Positions 1 to 8,437 of a stretch of 26,285 bases of DNA are shown one piece after another (within the stretch, counting starts at the first letter, position 1; every line of letters starts with the position of its first letter). The stretch comes from DATGUA01 sp035301545 (lineage in GTDB: Bacteria; Bacillota; Clostridia; Tissierellales; Tissierellaceae), in the NCBI GenBank assembly GCA_035301545.1, contig DATGUA010000019.1, positions 1-26,285 on the forward strand, read 5' to 3'. The notes below the pieces were generated by a model. That model was not told the origin of the DNA, ran no database searches, and was given only the letters and a program-made list of their open reading frames with translations. Both the position numbers and the translations under genes were made by a program.

Positions 1-1
1 T

Positions 2-229
2 AATAAGGAATTTGGAAATGATATAGCTGAGGTTTGTGACTATGCAATATTAGTAGGGGAAAAAAGAACTAAACCTATTTATCAAGGATTAATAGAGGCT
101 AATTATGATGAGTCTAATATATTTGTAGTAAATACTTTAGAGGAAGCATCTGACCAAATCGGAAAAATTGCAAGACCGAGAGATGTAGTATTATTTGAAA
201 ATGATTTACCAGATAATTATACTGAATAG
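2..229 (+). CDS. murF: MurF-like Mur ligase, C-terminal fragment (5' end outside window)
   Basis: The gene is open from the left edge and ends at TAG 227-229; 75 codons of the C-terminus are visible. The segment reads like the end of the Mur ligase C-terminal domain: 'CDYAILVGEKRTKPI', then 'ARPRDVVLFENDLPD' close to the stop. The VLFENDLPD ending is typical of Firmicute MurF (UDP-MurNAc-tripeptide:D-Ala-D-Ala ligase), the cytoplasmic ATP-dependent enzyme that adds D-Ala-D-Ala to the peptidoglycan precursor. The remains of a D-Ala-D-Ala ligase gene directly downstream fit that assignment, because the two enzymes act in succession. The catalytic and ATP-binding parts lie outside the window, so another Mur-ligase family member cannot be excluded. 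Confidence 0.72.
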   Translation, partial: NKEFGNDIAEVCDYAILVGEKRTKPIYQGLIEANYDESNIFVVNTLEEASDQIGKIARPRDVVLFENDLPDNYTE

Positions 230-363
230 GAGGATAATAAATAAAAAGAGTAGGAGCAATATTTGATGGAAGAAAGAGTGGTAGAACCAAGAGAAATTAA
301 TTGTTCAGCAATGGGATAGGATGAAGAAGTTATAATATCTTATGTAAAGAACCACTTGGTTAG
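230..363 (+). pseudogene. Decayed D-alanine--D-alanine ligase remnant
   Basis: A strong ribosome binding site (AGGAGG, 230-235) leads into 'ATAAAAAGAGTAGGAGC', read as IKRVGAIFDGRKSG. This matches the Ddl N-terminus (KRVGVIFGGRSGEHEV). The start codon is ATA instead of ATG. After the SG the frame shifts by one, and the sequence continues as 'VVEPREINCSAMG', a stop (TAG), then 'DEEVII'. That matches the middle of Ddl (EP..REI.C.VLGN), normally more than 150 residues further on. The gene has therefore lost its start, a large internal segment and its C-terminus, and carries a frameshift and an in-frame stop. No function can remain. An intact ddl presumably exists elsewhere. Recognition rests on two short motifs in the right order behind murF. 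Confidence 0.6.
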
Positions 364-474
364 TAAGATATATTAAGTTTTAATGATAAATATGTATGAT
401 TTTAATTCAAATCTTTTTAATAGGATTAAATATGGTGGGAAATTATAAAGCTAATGAATATATAGGAGCGTAAG

Positions 475-504
475 TTGACAAACTACCTCTCAAGGGAGGG
501 TCAA
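475..504 (+). promoter_or_regulatory. Hairpin enclosing the rnr ribosome binding site
   Basis: TTGAC (475-479) pairs with GTCAA (500-504), and CCTC (486-489) pairs with GAGG (496-499), leaving a six-base bulge (480-485) and a six-base loop. The 3' side of the hairpin contains the GGGAGG ribosome binding site of the rnr start at 507, so the folded form would hide it. The pairing is visible in the sequence; a regulatory role, for example temperature or autoregulation by RNase R, is inference. Confidence 0.35.
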
Positions 505-506
505 AG

Positions 507-2636
507 ATGAGTATTAGAGAAAAAATAGTAGAGTATATTAATGAGGAAGATTATAAACCTCTTTTAAAAGAGGAATTAATAGTTAAATTTAATATTGAAT
601 TAGACCAAAAGAAGGAATTCTATCAAGTATTAGATAGTCTAGAAAAAGAAGGTTTAATAATTAAAACAGCTAATGAAAAATATGGACCAATAAATAGTGA
701 GTATTTAGTAGTAGGAATATTAGAAGGACATGAGAGGGGTTTTGGATTTGTTATTCCGACAGATCCAGATAGAGAAGATATATTTATCCCTGCAGAAAGT
801 ATGGAAGGTGCAATGCATGGAGATAAAGTAATAACTAATGTTATCAAAAAGCCTGAAGGAGATAGAAAGGAAGAGGGGGCTATTATTAGAATACTAGAAA
901 GAGGGAACGAATATCTAGTAGGTACCTTTGAAAAGAGTAGAAACTTTGGATTTTTGATTCCAGATAATAAAAAAATATTCTATGATGTATTTATACCTAA
1001 ATCTTCAATGAAAAAAGCTAAAAACAAAGAAAAGGTAGTAGTAGAAATAACTAAATGGCCAAGGCCAAGGAGAAATCCTGAAGGAAAAGTAGTAGAAGTT
1101 TTAGGACCTTTAGATCAAAAAGGTACAGATATACTATCTATCATAAGAGAATATGATCTACCAGAAAAATTTCCTTCTGAAGTAGGAGATTATGCATCAA
1201 ATGTAGAACAAACAATATCAGAAGAAGAATTAGAAAATAGAGTAGACCTGCGAGATAAGAAAACATTTACCATAGATGGACTTGATGCAAAAGATTTAGA
1301 CGATGCTATATCTATAGAATTATTAGAAAATGGAAATTATTTATTAGGAGTTCATATAGCAGATGTATCTCATTATGTTAAACAAGGTAGTCCATTAGAT
1401 AAAGAAGCATATAATAGAGGTAATTCGGTATACTTAACAGATAGAGTAGTCCCTATGTTGCCTGAAGAACTATCAAATGGAATATGCTCTTTAAATCCTA
1501 ATGAAGATAGATTAACATTATCTGTAACTATGGAAATAGATAAAGATGGAAATGTAGTAAAACACAGGGTAGAAGAAACTGTAATCAATAGTAAAGCAAG
1601 ATTAGTATATGATGATATATCTGATTATCTAGAAAATAAAGATGAAGAACCTAAAGATATACTGAAAGATCTTTTAGAAGAATTAGATTTTATGGAAGAA
1701 TTAACGGAAATATTAAGACAAAAAAGAGAAAATAGAGGAAGTATTGATTTTAATTTCCCAGAGGCTATGATACTTTTAGATAAAGAGGGATTTCCTACAG
1801 ATATAAAGAAGATGGACAGAAGAATTGCTAATAGAATGATAGAAGAATTTATGTTAGTAACTAATGAAACTGTATCAGAACAATCATATTGGAGCCAAAT
1901 ACCTTTTCTATATAGAGTCCATGAAGAACCTTCAGAAGAAAAGATAGCTATATTTAATAGTTTTATTCGTAATTTAGGCTATCGTTTAAAAGGGAAAGAT
2001 ATTCATCCTAAAGAATTACAATTACTAACTAAGGAGATTGAAGGTAAAAGAGAAGAAATAGTAATAAACACTTTATTATTAAGATCACTAAAGAAAGCTA
2101 AATATAGTAGTGAACCAGATATACATTTTGGTTTAGCATCTAATTATTATAGTCATTTTACTGCCCCAATTAGAAGATATCCAGATTTAGTAATTCATAG
2201 AATACTAAAAGAGCAACTAAGAGGAAAGCTAAATAGAGATAGACAAGACTATTTAGAAACTACATTACCAGAGATAGCAAAACATACTTCTATGACAGAA
2301 AGAAGAGCAGAAGAAGCAGAAAGAGAAGTAGAGGATATGAAAAAGGCTCAATATATGATGGATAAGGTAGGTCAAACTTATAAAGGAGTAATATCCTCAT
2401 TGACTAATTTTGGGATGTTTGTTCAATTAGATAATACTATAGAAGGATTAGTACATTTTAATAGTATGATAGATGATTTTTATCATTTTGATGAAGAAAA
2501 TTATTATCTAATAGGGGAAAAAACTCACAATATATATAGACTAGGAGATGTAGTAAAAATTGAAGTAGTAGGTGCAGATATAGCTAGAAGGGTTATAGAT
2601 TTTGAATTAATAGAAAAGTTAGATGAAGAAGACTAA
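507..2636 (+). CDS. rnr: Ribonuclease R (VacB/RNase II family exoribonuclease)
   Basis: A 709-residue 3'-to-5' exoribonuclease that degrades structured RNA and, with SmpB and tmRNA, the faulty mRNAs of rescued ribosomes. The order is an N-terminal winged-helix segment (about 1-65), two cold-shock/OB domains (about 65-200, with 'GHERGFGFVIP' and 'KSRNFGFLIP'), the RNB catalytic domain (about 240-590, with 'DGLDAKDLDDAIS' holding the metal-binding aspartates), and a C-terminal S1 domain (about 625-705, 'GVISSLTNFGMFVQLDN'). Length is normal for Firmicute RNase R. ATG 507 sits seven bases behind GGGAGG. smpB follows after 44 bases, so the two are probably co-transcribed, a common Firmicute arrangement. 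It lacks the long basic tail seen in proteobacterial RNase R. Confidence 0.97.
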   Translation: MSIREKIVEYINEEDYKPLLKEELIVKFNIELDQKKEFYQVLDSLEKEGLIIKTANEKYGPINSEYLVVGILEGHERGFGFVIPTDPDREDIFIPAESMEGAMHGDKVITNVIKKPEGDRKEEGAIIRILERGNEYLVGTFEKSRNFGFLIPDNKKIFYDVFIPKSSMKKAKNKEKVVVEITKWPRPRRNPEGKVVEVLGPLDQKGTDILSIIREYDLPEKFPSEVGDYASNVEQTISEEELENRVDLRDKKTFTIDGLDAKDLDDAISIELLENGNYLLGVHIADVSHYVKQGSPLDKEAYNRGNSVYLTDRVVPMLPEELSNGICSLNPNEDRLTLSVTMEIDKDGNVVKHRVEETVINSKARLVYDDISDYLENKDEEPKDILKDLLEELDFMEELTEILRQKRENRGSIDFNFPEAMILLDKEGFPTDIKKMDRRIANRMIEEFMLVTNETVSEQSYWSQIPFLYRVHEEPSEEKIAIFNSFIRNLGYRLKGKDIHPKELQLLTKEIEGKREEIVINTLLLRSLKKAKYSSEPDIHFGLASNYYSHFTAPIRRYPDLVIHRILKEQLRGKLNRDRQDYLETTLPEIAKHTSMTERRAEEAEREVEDMKKAQYMMDKVGQTYKGVISSLTNFGMFVQLDNTIEGLVHFNSMIDDFYHFDEENYYLIGEKTHNIYRLGDVVKIEVVGADIARRVIDFELIEKLDEED

Positions 2637-2680
2637 ATATATTCTATTTAACTTAAGGGAAATGTGATGAAGGTGATATA

Positions 2681-3148
2681 ATGAAAAAAGGTGGAATAAA
2701 AAGAGTAGCAACTAATAGGAAAGCTAGACATGAGTATTCTATAGAAGATACTGTAGAAGCTGGAATAGTCTTAAAAGGTACTGAAGTAAAGTCTATTAGA
2801 CAAGGAAGAATTAATATTGGAGATGCATATGCAAGTGTAGATGGAGGAGAAGCCTATGTTCATAATATGCATATAAGTCCTTATGAAGAAGGAAATATCC
2901 ACAATGTGGATCCTATAAGAAAAAGAAAGCTATTACTTCATAAGAGACAGATACTAAGGCTAGGACAAGATGTAACATTAAAAGGATATACATTAGTTCC
3001 TTTATCAGTTTATTTTAAAAATGGAAAAGTAAAACTAGAATTAGCTACTGCAAAAGGTAAAAAGCTATATGATCGAAGACAAGATATAGCAAAACGAGAT
3101 GCAGATAGAAGGATGAGACAACATTCAACAGATAAATATAATTGGTAA
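2681..3148 (+). CDS. smpB: SsrA-binding protein SmpB
   Basis: A 155-residue tmRNA-binding protein that delivers charged tmRNA to stalled ribosomes. It shows the full SmpB pattern: 'NRKARHEYSIEDTVEAGIVL' and 'GTEVKSIRQGR' in the OB-fold core, 'HNMHISPYEEGN', 'LLLHKRQI', and the basic C-terminal tail 'YDRRQDIAKRDADRRM' that enters the mRNA channel. The start at 2681 has AAGGTG eleven bases upstream. It follows rnr by 44 bases and ends just before a strong terminator, so rnr-smpB appears to be the end of one transcript. Its partner ssrA lies 8.4 kb downstream in this window. Confidence 0.97.
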   Translation: MKKGGIKRVATNRKARHEYSIEDTVEAGIVLKGTEVKSIRQGRINIGDAYASVDGGEAYVHNMHISPYEEGNIHNVDPIRKRKLLLHKRQILRLGQDVTLKGYTLVPLSVYFKNGKVKLELATAKGKKLYDRRQDIAKRDADRRMRQHSTDKYNW

Positions 3149-3151
3149 AAT

Positions 3152-3182
3152 ATTTCCTGGGAATAATCCTAGGAAATTTTTA
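3152..3182 (+). terminator. rho-independent terminator after smpB
   Basis: ATTTCCTGGG (3152-3161) pairs over ten bases, one of them a G-U pair, with CCTAGGAAAT (3168-3177), followed by TTTTAT. It lies four bases after the smpB stop. Confidence 0.85.
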
Positions 3183-3194
3183 TGTTTATTTTAA

Positions 3195-3301
3195 GGTAAG
3201 TGGAAAGAAATTAATCTAGTGGAAGGATGACTTCTAATAAAACGTAGTTTTCGTTTTTTAGCGGAAGACCTCACTATATTAATTTCTTGGAATGGTTTAC
3301 C
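3195..3301. repeat. 107-nt imperfect inverted repeat between smpB and mgtA
   Basis: GGTAA (3195-3199) pairs with TTACC (3297-3301). After an internal loop, AAGAAATTAAT (3205-3215) pairs perfectly with ATTAATTTCTT (3278-3288), then TAGTGG (3217-3222) with TCACTA (3271-3276, one wobble), CTTC (3231-3234) with GAAG (3264-3267), and AAAACG (3239-3244) with CGTTTT (3252-3257). The whole piece folds into one long interrupted hairpin. It has no U-run on either side, so it is not a normal terminator. It lies between the ends of convergent smpB and mgtA. It could be a small non-autonomous mobile element (MITE) or a structured RNA; no second copy was seen in the window. Confidence 0.5.
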
Positions 3302-3340
3302 TATATATAACTAATGTACCTGCTAAGTTAAGGAGTTACT

Positions 3341-5974
3341 TTAAATCCAATTATCAAATTTATTAATATACCATCTTTTTACTATTTCTGTTAATACAGA
3401 ATATGCTACTATAATCCCAATTAGCCATGGGAAATAACTAGCTGGTAGTGGAACAAATCCTAGATATGTTCCAAAAGCTGTGAAAGGTATTACAAGACCT
3501 ATTCCCATAATTATTGCTGTCATTGCCATAACAGGAGTAGATGCTCTACTTTGTATAAAAGGAATTTTCCTGGTTCTGATAAAGTGTACTATTAAGGTCT
3601 GTGTTAATAGACCAACTAGGAACCATCCTGATTGGAATAAAGGTGCCATTTCCGGGGTATTCGCCTTAAATACAAACCACATTACCGCATATGCAACTAT
3701 ATCAAATATAGATGATATAGGACCTATATATATCATAAACTTACCTATCTCATCTGCATTCCATTGTTGAGGTTTATCTAAATATTCTTCGTCCATATTA
3801 TCCCAAGGAATAGCAATTTGAGATATACTATACATTAAATCTTGAGTTAATAATTGTATAGGTAACATAGGTAGAAATGGTAAGAATGCACTAGCTACCA
3901 ATACACTAAATACATTACCAAAATTAGAACTTGCAGTCATCTTAATATATTTGATAATATTACCAAATACTCTTCTACCTTCAACTATACCTTCCTCTAA
4001 TACGTTTAAATCTTTCTCAAGCATTATAATATCTGCTGATTCTTGAGCTATATCTACTGCAGTATCTACAGAAATACCTACATCAGCTTGTTTCAATCCT
4101 TGAGCATCATTTATTCCATCTCCTAAAAAACCTACTACATGATCATTGTCTTGTAAAACTGAAATAATTCTTTCTTTTTGAATAGGAGATAGTTTAGCTA
4201 TAATTTGTGTTTTACATGCTAATTCATATAATTCTTTATCATCAATACCCTCAATATCTGAGCCAAGAATAATATTTTTTGTAGAAATACCTACATCACT
4301 AGCTATCTTTTGAGTTACTATTTCATTATCTCCAGTTAAAATTTTTACATTTACACCATGTTTATGTAAGGCAGTAATTGCAGATTCTGAAGAAGCCTTT
4401 GGTGGATCTAAGAATCCCATATATCCGATAAGAACCATATCACTTTCGTCTTTAACACCAAATATATCTATATCAGGAACATCGTTTTTTTGTGCTACAC
4501 CTAAAACCCTCATTCCATCTGCATTAAGCTCTCTTACAGTTTTAAATACCCTATCTTTTAATTCATTAGTAATAGGTAATACATCTCCATTAACTTCTAC
4601 ATATGAACATATAGAAATCATTTCTTCCATAGCACCTTTAGTTATTAGCTGTCTTTTATTTCCTTCGCTTTTTACTACTACAGACATTCTTCGTCTATTA
4701 AAATCGAAAGGAATTTCGTCTACTTTTTTATATTTATGAGTAGCATCACCTAAATTGACTTTCTTTGCTCTACTAATTACTGCTTTATCTAATAAGTTTT
4801 TCAATCCAGTTTGATAATAACTATTTAAAAATCCATGTCTTAGAACTCTATCATTTTCCTTACCAGATATATCTAAATAATTTTCCAGTATAATTTCGTC
4901 TTCAGTAAGTGTGCCAGTTTTATCAGTACATAATATATCCATTGCACCAAAGTTTTGTATAGAATTAAGCCTTTTAATAATAATCTCTTGTTTAGATAGA
5001 GAGTTAGCTCCTTTAGCTAGATTTGTAGATACTAGAGTAGGAAGCATTTCAGGTGTTAGCCCTACAGCTATAGATATTGAAAATAGTAATGCATCCAACC
5101 AATCACCTTTAGTAATTCCATTAACTAAAAATACTATAGGAACCATAACCAACATAAAACGAATTAACAAAATACTAACACTTTTTACTCCTTCTTCGAA
5201 ACTAGTCTCTCCAATATCCTCAGTAAGGGATTCAGCAATACTGCCAAAATAAGTATTATTTCCAGTTTGTAATACTACACCTTTAGCAGAACCACTGACA
5301 ACTATAGTACCCATTAAAGCTATATTATCTAAATCTGATAGATTTTTATTCCTATCAGATTTACTAATAGTTGAGAATTTTTCAATTGGCTCAGACTCAC
5401 CTGTTAAAGAAGATTGACTGATAAATAAGTCTGTAGATTCTATAATTCTCATATCAGCAGGAATTAAATCTCCAGCTGCTAAATGTATTATGTCACCTGG
5501 AACTACCTTTGACATAACTATTTCAGTAGCTTCATTTCCACCTCTTTGTATAGCAGTGGTGGTAGGAATTAAATCTCTCAGATTATCGGCGGTTACCTGA
5601 GATTTATACTCCTGAGTAAATCTTAATACAACACTAATAATAATCATTATTGATATAATAATTATAGTAGCCCAACTCTGTTCTGCTGCAGCAACAAATG
5701 CCACATCTGTAAAATAAGAGAAGAATACTATAGCTATTAGTATCAATGAAAAAGGATCTAAAAAAGCTCTTAATAAATATAGATACCATGGCTTACTTTC
5801 ATCATAAACTATTTTATTAGATCCATAAATATCTAATCTATCAGCAGCTTGTATAGGAGATAATCCATTAATAGAAGTATCTAAATCCTTAATAACAGTA
5901 TCTATATCTCTTTCCCCTGCATTATGGATATCAGATACTATCTCCTTTTTATCTTTTAAGATTTTACTTTTCAT
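3341..5974 (-). CDS. mgtA: Magnesium-translocating P-type ATPase (MgtA family)
   Basis: A membrane P3-type ATPase that imports Mg2+ using ATP. From the ATG at 5974 it is 877 residues, normal for MgtA. Visible marks: a cation-ATPase N-terminal domain (about 25-90), the actuator motif 'SLTGESEPIEK', the phosphorylation site 'DKTGTLTEDE', the nucleotide-domain motif 'KILTGDNE', the hinge 'GDGINDAQGLKQADVGIS', and the MgtA-type C-terminal membrane segments containing 'LPMLPIQLLTQDLMYSISQ'. ATG 5974 was chosen over the upstream TTG at 5989 because GGAGGTG lies six bases before the ATG and overlaps the TTG. The M-box riboswitch upstream predicts repression at high Mg2+. It is convergent with smpB. 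Confidence 0.95.
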   Translation of the reverse strand: MKSKILKDKKEIVSDIHNAGERDIDTVIKDLDTSINGLSPIQAADRLDIYGSNKIVYDESKPWYLYLLRAFLDPFSLILIAIVFFSYFTDVAFVAAAEQSWATIIIISIMIIISVVLRFTQEYKSQVTADNLRDLIPTTTAIQRGGNEATEIVMSKVVPGDIIHLAAGDLIPADMRIIESTDLFISQSSLTGESEPIEKFSTISKSDRNKNLSDLDNIALMGTIVVSGSAKGVVLQTGNNTYFGSIAESLTEDIGETSFEEGVKSVSILLIRFMLVMVPIVFLVNGITKGDWLDALLFSISIAVGLTPEMLPTLVSTNLAKGANSLSKQEIIIKRLNSIQNFGAMDILCTDKTGTLTEDEIILENYLDISGKENDRVLRHGFLNSYYQTGLKNLLDKAVISRAKKVNLGDATHKYKKVDEIPFDFNRRRMSVVVKSEGNKRQLITKGAMEEMISICSYVEVNGDVLPITNELKDRVFKTVRELNADGMRVLGVAQKNDVPDIDIFGVKDESDMVLIGYMGFLDPPKASSESAITALHKHGVNVKILTGDNEIVTQKIASDVGISTKNIILGSDIEGIDDKELYELACKTQIIAKLSPIQKERIISVLQDNDHVVGFLGDGINDAQGLKQADVGISVDTAVDIAQESADIIMLEKDLNVLEEGIVEGRRVFGNIIKYIKMTASSNFGNVFSVLVASAFLPFLPMLPIQLLTQDLMYSISQIAIPWDNMDEEYLDKPQQWNADEIGKFMIYIGPISSIFDIVAYAVMWFVFKANTPEMAPLFQSGWFLVGLLTQTLIVHFIRTRKIPFIQSRASTPVMAMTAIIMGIGLVIPFTAFGTYLGFVPLPASYFPWLIGIIVAYSVLTEIVKRWYINKFDNWI

Positions 5975-6003
5975 TTCAAACACCTCCAAAAAATTAAAAA
6001 AAT

Positions 6004-6180
6004 TCCACCAAAACTTGAAGTGGAATGAAGAGGGTTCCGTTCAAGTTTTGGCTCTATATAGCATTAAAATTGCATTAGGTTAAGCCTTACGACAAAACCT
6101 GCTAACCGTGCAGAATGTTTCCATCCTTTTACGGCAACAACCTATATCCATATAGTAACCTCACCTACCGAGATTATTTA
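6004..6180 (-). promoter_or_regulatory. M-box (ykoK leader) Mg2+ riboswitch with terminator
   Basis: Read on the minus strand, the leader has the M-box hallmarks in order: 'TAGGTGAGGTTACTATATGG' with 'ATAGGTTGTTGCCG' directly behind it, then 'TAAGGCTTAACCTAATGCA', then the closing 'GCTATATAGAGCC'. A terminator hairpin follows at 6008-6051, where twelve bases (CCAAAACTTGAA) pair with TTCAAGTTTTGG, and the minus strand then runs into a T-rich tract before mgtA. M-box RNAs fold around Mg2+ and favour termination, switching off Mg2+ import genes. Position and downstream gene agree fully. Confidence 0.95.
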
Positions 6181-6191
6181 GTTACTATTAC

Positions 6192-6220
6192 ACTCTACAA
6201 TCTATATTAAAGCTTGTCAA
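6192..6220 (-). promoter_or_regulatory. Promoter for the M-box/mgtA transcript
   Basis: On the minus strand TTGACA (6220-6215) is followed after 17 bases by TAGAGT (6197-6192). It lies just upstream of the M-box and is the right distance to start the leader RNA. Confidence 0.6.
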
Positions 6221-6432
6221 GTATTCCATCTAGATGATATCGATTTCATATTATAATTGATAGATATATTTATTAATTTATATTACCCCTATAAATTAGA
6301 TGACAGACAAGTATGAGAGAACTTTCAAAAGTTCATATAATTTAATTAATATACTTTATTATTTATTTTCGTCTACTATCACTTGAATACTCTAAGTATA
6401 ATATGTGATAATTATATATAGGTAAGTGAGGA

Positions 6433-6597
6433 CTTATATAATAAATTCCAAATTCCTTGATAAATTAAGGAAACAATTGAAAAAGCATAATGTAATACTA
6501 ATATATGGTGCTAAAGATAAAAAATAATCAGGCTGTAGTTTTAAAAGAATGGGCTGAGGAAAAGTTAGAAAATAAAGTAAATATAAAAGGAGAATAC
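6433..6597 (+). pseudogene. DUF488-family relic (C-terminal end, frameshifted)
   Basis: The stretch reads 'FLDKLRKQLKKHNVILIYG' and then 'AKDKK' with a stop. In the next frame it continues as 'NNQAVVLKEWAEEKLENK'. Together these match the C-terminus of small DUF488 proteins (...VTLLYAAKDEEHNQAVVLKE), with one frameshift in the middle and no N-terminal part. Function in DUF488 proteins is not well defined. The relic runs up to the ribosome binding site of the following transporter. It accounts for the open frame upstream of 6598, which should not be taken as part of the transporter. Confidence 0.6.
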
Positions 6598-7482
6598 ATG
6601 GAAGATAAAAAAGTTATATATGGAGATTTAGGATTATTATTTGTAGCAATAATTTGGGGGGCAGGATTTGTCTTTACTAAAAATGCATTAAATATTATAA
6701 CCCCTTTTTATATAAATGGGCTTAGATTTTTAATCGCAGCTGTAGCTTTAACTATTATATCGTTTAATAAGATCAGAAAGATTAGTAAAAAAGAAATCAA
6801 ATCGGGAATTATAGTAGGATTTTTTATGTTTCTAGGATTTACCTTTCAAACTCTAGGTATTAGATATGTTACTACAGGGGTTTCAGCTTTTATTACTGCA
6901 TCTAATGTAGTGATGGTACCATTTATGTATTGGGTATTGACTAAAGTAAGACCTAATAAATTTGATATTATGGGAGCTATACTATGTTTTTTAGGTATAG
7001 GAATCCTTAGTTTTAACAAAAATATTGGAGTTGGGATTGGGGAATTTTTAACCTTTTTATGTGCTATAGGATTTGGTCTCCAAATAGTATCAGTAGGTAT
7101 ATTCGCCAAAGATGTAGATCCTTTTGTATTATCTACTATACAATTTTATTTTGCATCTATATTATCTTTCATTATTGCGTTTATATTTGAACCACCTATG
7201 ACCTCTGTTACTTCAGATATGATTGTTCCCATATTATATTTAGGATTAGTAAGCTCTATGTTAGGATTTACAATACAAAATATTGCACAAAGGCATACTC
7301 CTTCTACTCATGCAGCTATAATTTTAAGTCTTGAATCTATTTTTGGCAGTATATTTGGAATTCTATTATTGGGAGAGTTAATAACTAAAAGGTTTGTAAT
7401 CGGAAGTCTTATAATACTTATATCTGTAATAATTACAGAAACTAGGTTAGAATTTTTATATAATAAAGAAGAGGTTGGATAA
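6598..7482 (+). CDS. EamA-family (DMT superfamily) transporter
   Basis: A 294-residue membrane protein with about ten hydrophobic segments and two tandem EamA repeats. The first repeat begins near 'LGLLFVAIIWGAGFVFTKNA' and contains 'YVTTGVSAFITASNVVMVPF'. The second contains 'AQRHTPSTHAAIILSLESIF' followed by 'GILLLGELIT', the usual signature of drug/metabolite exporters. ATG 6598 was chosen because AAAGGAG lies four bases upstream of it, whereas the longer frame from 6505 belongs to the DUF488 relic. Substrate cannot be told from sequence; family members export amino acids or metabolites. It is followed by a convergent terminator. Confidence 0.88.
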   Translation: MEDKKVIYGDLGLLFVAIIWGAGFVFTKNALNIITPFYINGLRFLIAAVALTIISFNKIRKISKKEIKSGIIVGFFMFLGFTFQTLGIRYVTTGVSAFITASNVVMVPFMYWVLTKVRPNKFDIMGAILCFLGIGILSFNKNIGVGIGEFLTFLCAIGFGLQIVSVGIFAKDVDPFVLSTIQFYFASILSFIIAFIFEPPMTSVTSDMIVPILYLGLVSSMLGFTIQNIAQRHTPSTHAAIILSLESIFGSIFGILLLGELITKRFVIGSLIILISVIITETRLEFLYNKEEVG

Positions 7483-7592
7483 ATCAATATTTAATGTAAA
7501 AGATAAAGAAAATCTATGGAATGTAGATGAGGAATATTTCCTAAATTATAAAAATATCAAAGAATAAATTAGATTTAAATTAATATATGGAA

Positions 7593-7624
7593 AATAAGAA
7601 GGGATAATATTATCCCTTCTTATT
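7593..7624. terminator. Convergent terminator, perfect 16-bp inverted repeat
   Basis: AATAAGAAGGGATAAT (7593-7608) is followed directly by its exact reverse complement (7609-7624), then by a short T-rich stretch. It lies between the ends of the EamA gene and the minus-strand gene at 7644 and can serve both. The preceding 110 bases hold only a short open stretch without a plausible start. Confidence 0.75.
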
Positions 7625-7643
7625 AATATTTTCTAAAGATATA

Positions 7644-8297
7644 TTAATCTGGAAAAACTGTATTACATTGAGGTGGACTTATAGGAGCTCCACATTGCTC
7701 AACTAATTCTTCTCGTGGTGTAGATAGATCAGCTGGGACATTTATTGATATTGGTGTTATAGATTGAATACTTTGACAGGTAAATAACTCTATATCAAAA
7801 TCTGTAATGGCTCCAGTATCATCTCTATTAATAACTGCTAAGCAGGAAAAATCTGAAATTCTAACAGAAATAGTAGTTCCTTCAGGTGCACATAAGAAGG
7901 CAGTCTCTACAAAATTAAATGGAATTGGATCTGATGTTATAAGAAACAGGTTTCCTGTACCAGGGTTAACACCACTAACTTCTAAAACAGCATAAAGGGT
8001 TTTTCTAAATCTAACGCGTTGAAGAGTTATTATTTCTCCTTGCCTATCTACTTGTCTATCTTGTCTAGGTGTGATTTCTTCTATATCAACTACTGTATTG
8101 ACTGGTATTGGATCTCCATCTTCATCAGTTAAGATACAATTAGCGTCAACATTTGTAGCATTAGCAGGTAAAGCTATTGGTAAGTCTCCAACTAGAATGT
8201 TTGTAGATCCAGTTGCATCACCAACAATCCAATCATATATTTTTTCAGCATTAATATTAAAGGTTTCACTAATATTTTGTTTATTTGTTTTACTCAT
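7644..8297 (-). CDS. Conserved-looking hypothetical protein, six cysteines, beta-rich
   Basis: 217 residues from ATG 8297, which has GAAAGGA eight bases upstream; the longer start at 8315 overlaps that site. There is no signal peptide or membrane segment. The protein is rich in Val, Ile, Thr, Asp and Pro, with alternating hydrophobic stretches ('TLYAVLEVSG', 'TTISVRISDF', 'ITPISINVPAD') that suggest beta sheet. It has six scattered cysteines, the last two in a short tail (QCGAPISPPQC). No family is recognised. Such a composition is common among structural proteins of spores and envelopes, but nothing here proves that. It is divergent from the coiled-coil gene at 8438. Confidence 0.7.
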   Translation of the reverse strand: MSKTNKQNISETFNINAEKIYDWIVGDATGSTNILVGDLPIALPANATNVDANCILTDEDGDPIPVNTVVDIEEITPRQDRQVDRQGEIITLQRVRFRKTLYAVLEVSGVNPGTGNLFLITSDPIPFNFVETAFLCAPEGTTISVRISDFSCLAVINRDDTGAITDFDIELFTCQSIQSITPISINVPADLSTPREELVEQCGAPISPPQCNTVFPD

Positions 8298-8437
8298 AAT
8301 TTTCATTCCTTTCATATATTATAACTACAGTACTAGTATATGCTTGTCTACTAATATTCGTGATTATTCACAAAAAGATAAATTAATTCATATAATGATA
8401 TGTGTACTTATATTATTTGGAAGGGGTAGATATTAGT

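Noticed and set aside
6505..6597. N-terminal extension of the EamA transporter
   Set aside because: The peptide matches the end of DUF488 proteins, and the ribosome binding site is placed for ATG 6598.
7500..7567. Short open stretch after the EamA gene (NVKDKENLWNVDEEYF)
   Set aside because: No start codon with a usable ribosome binding site and no recognisable family; possibly a gene remnant, not supportable.
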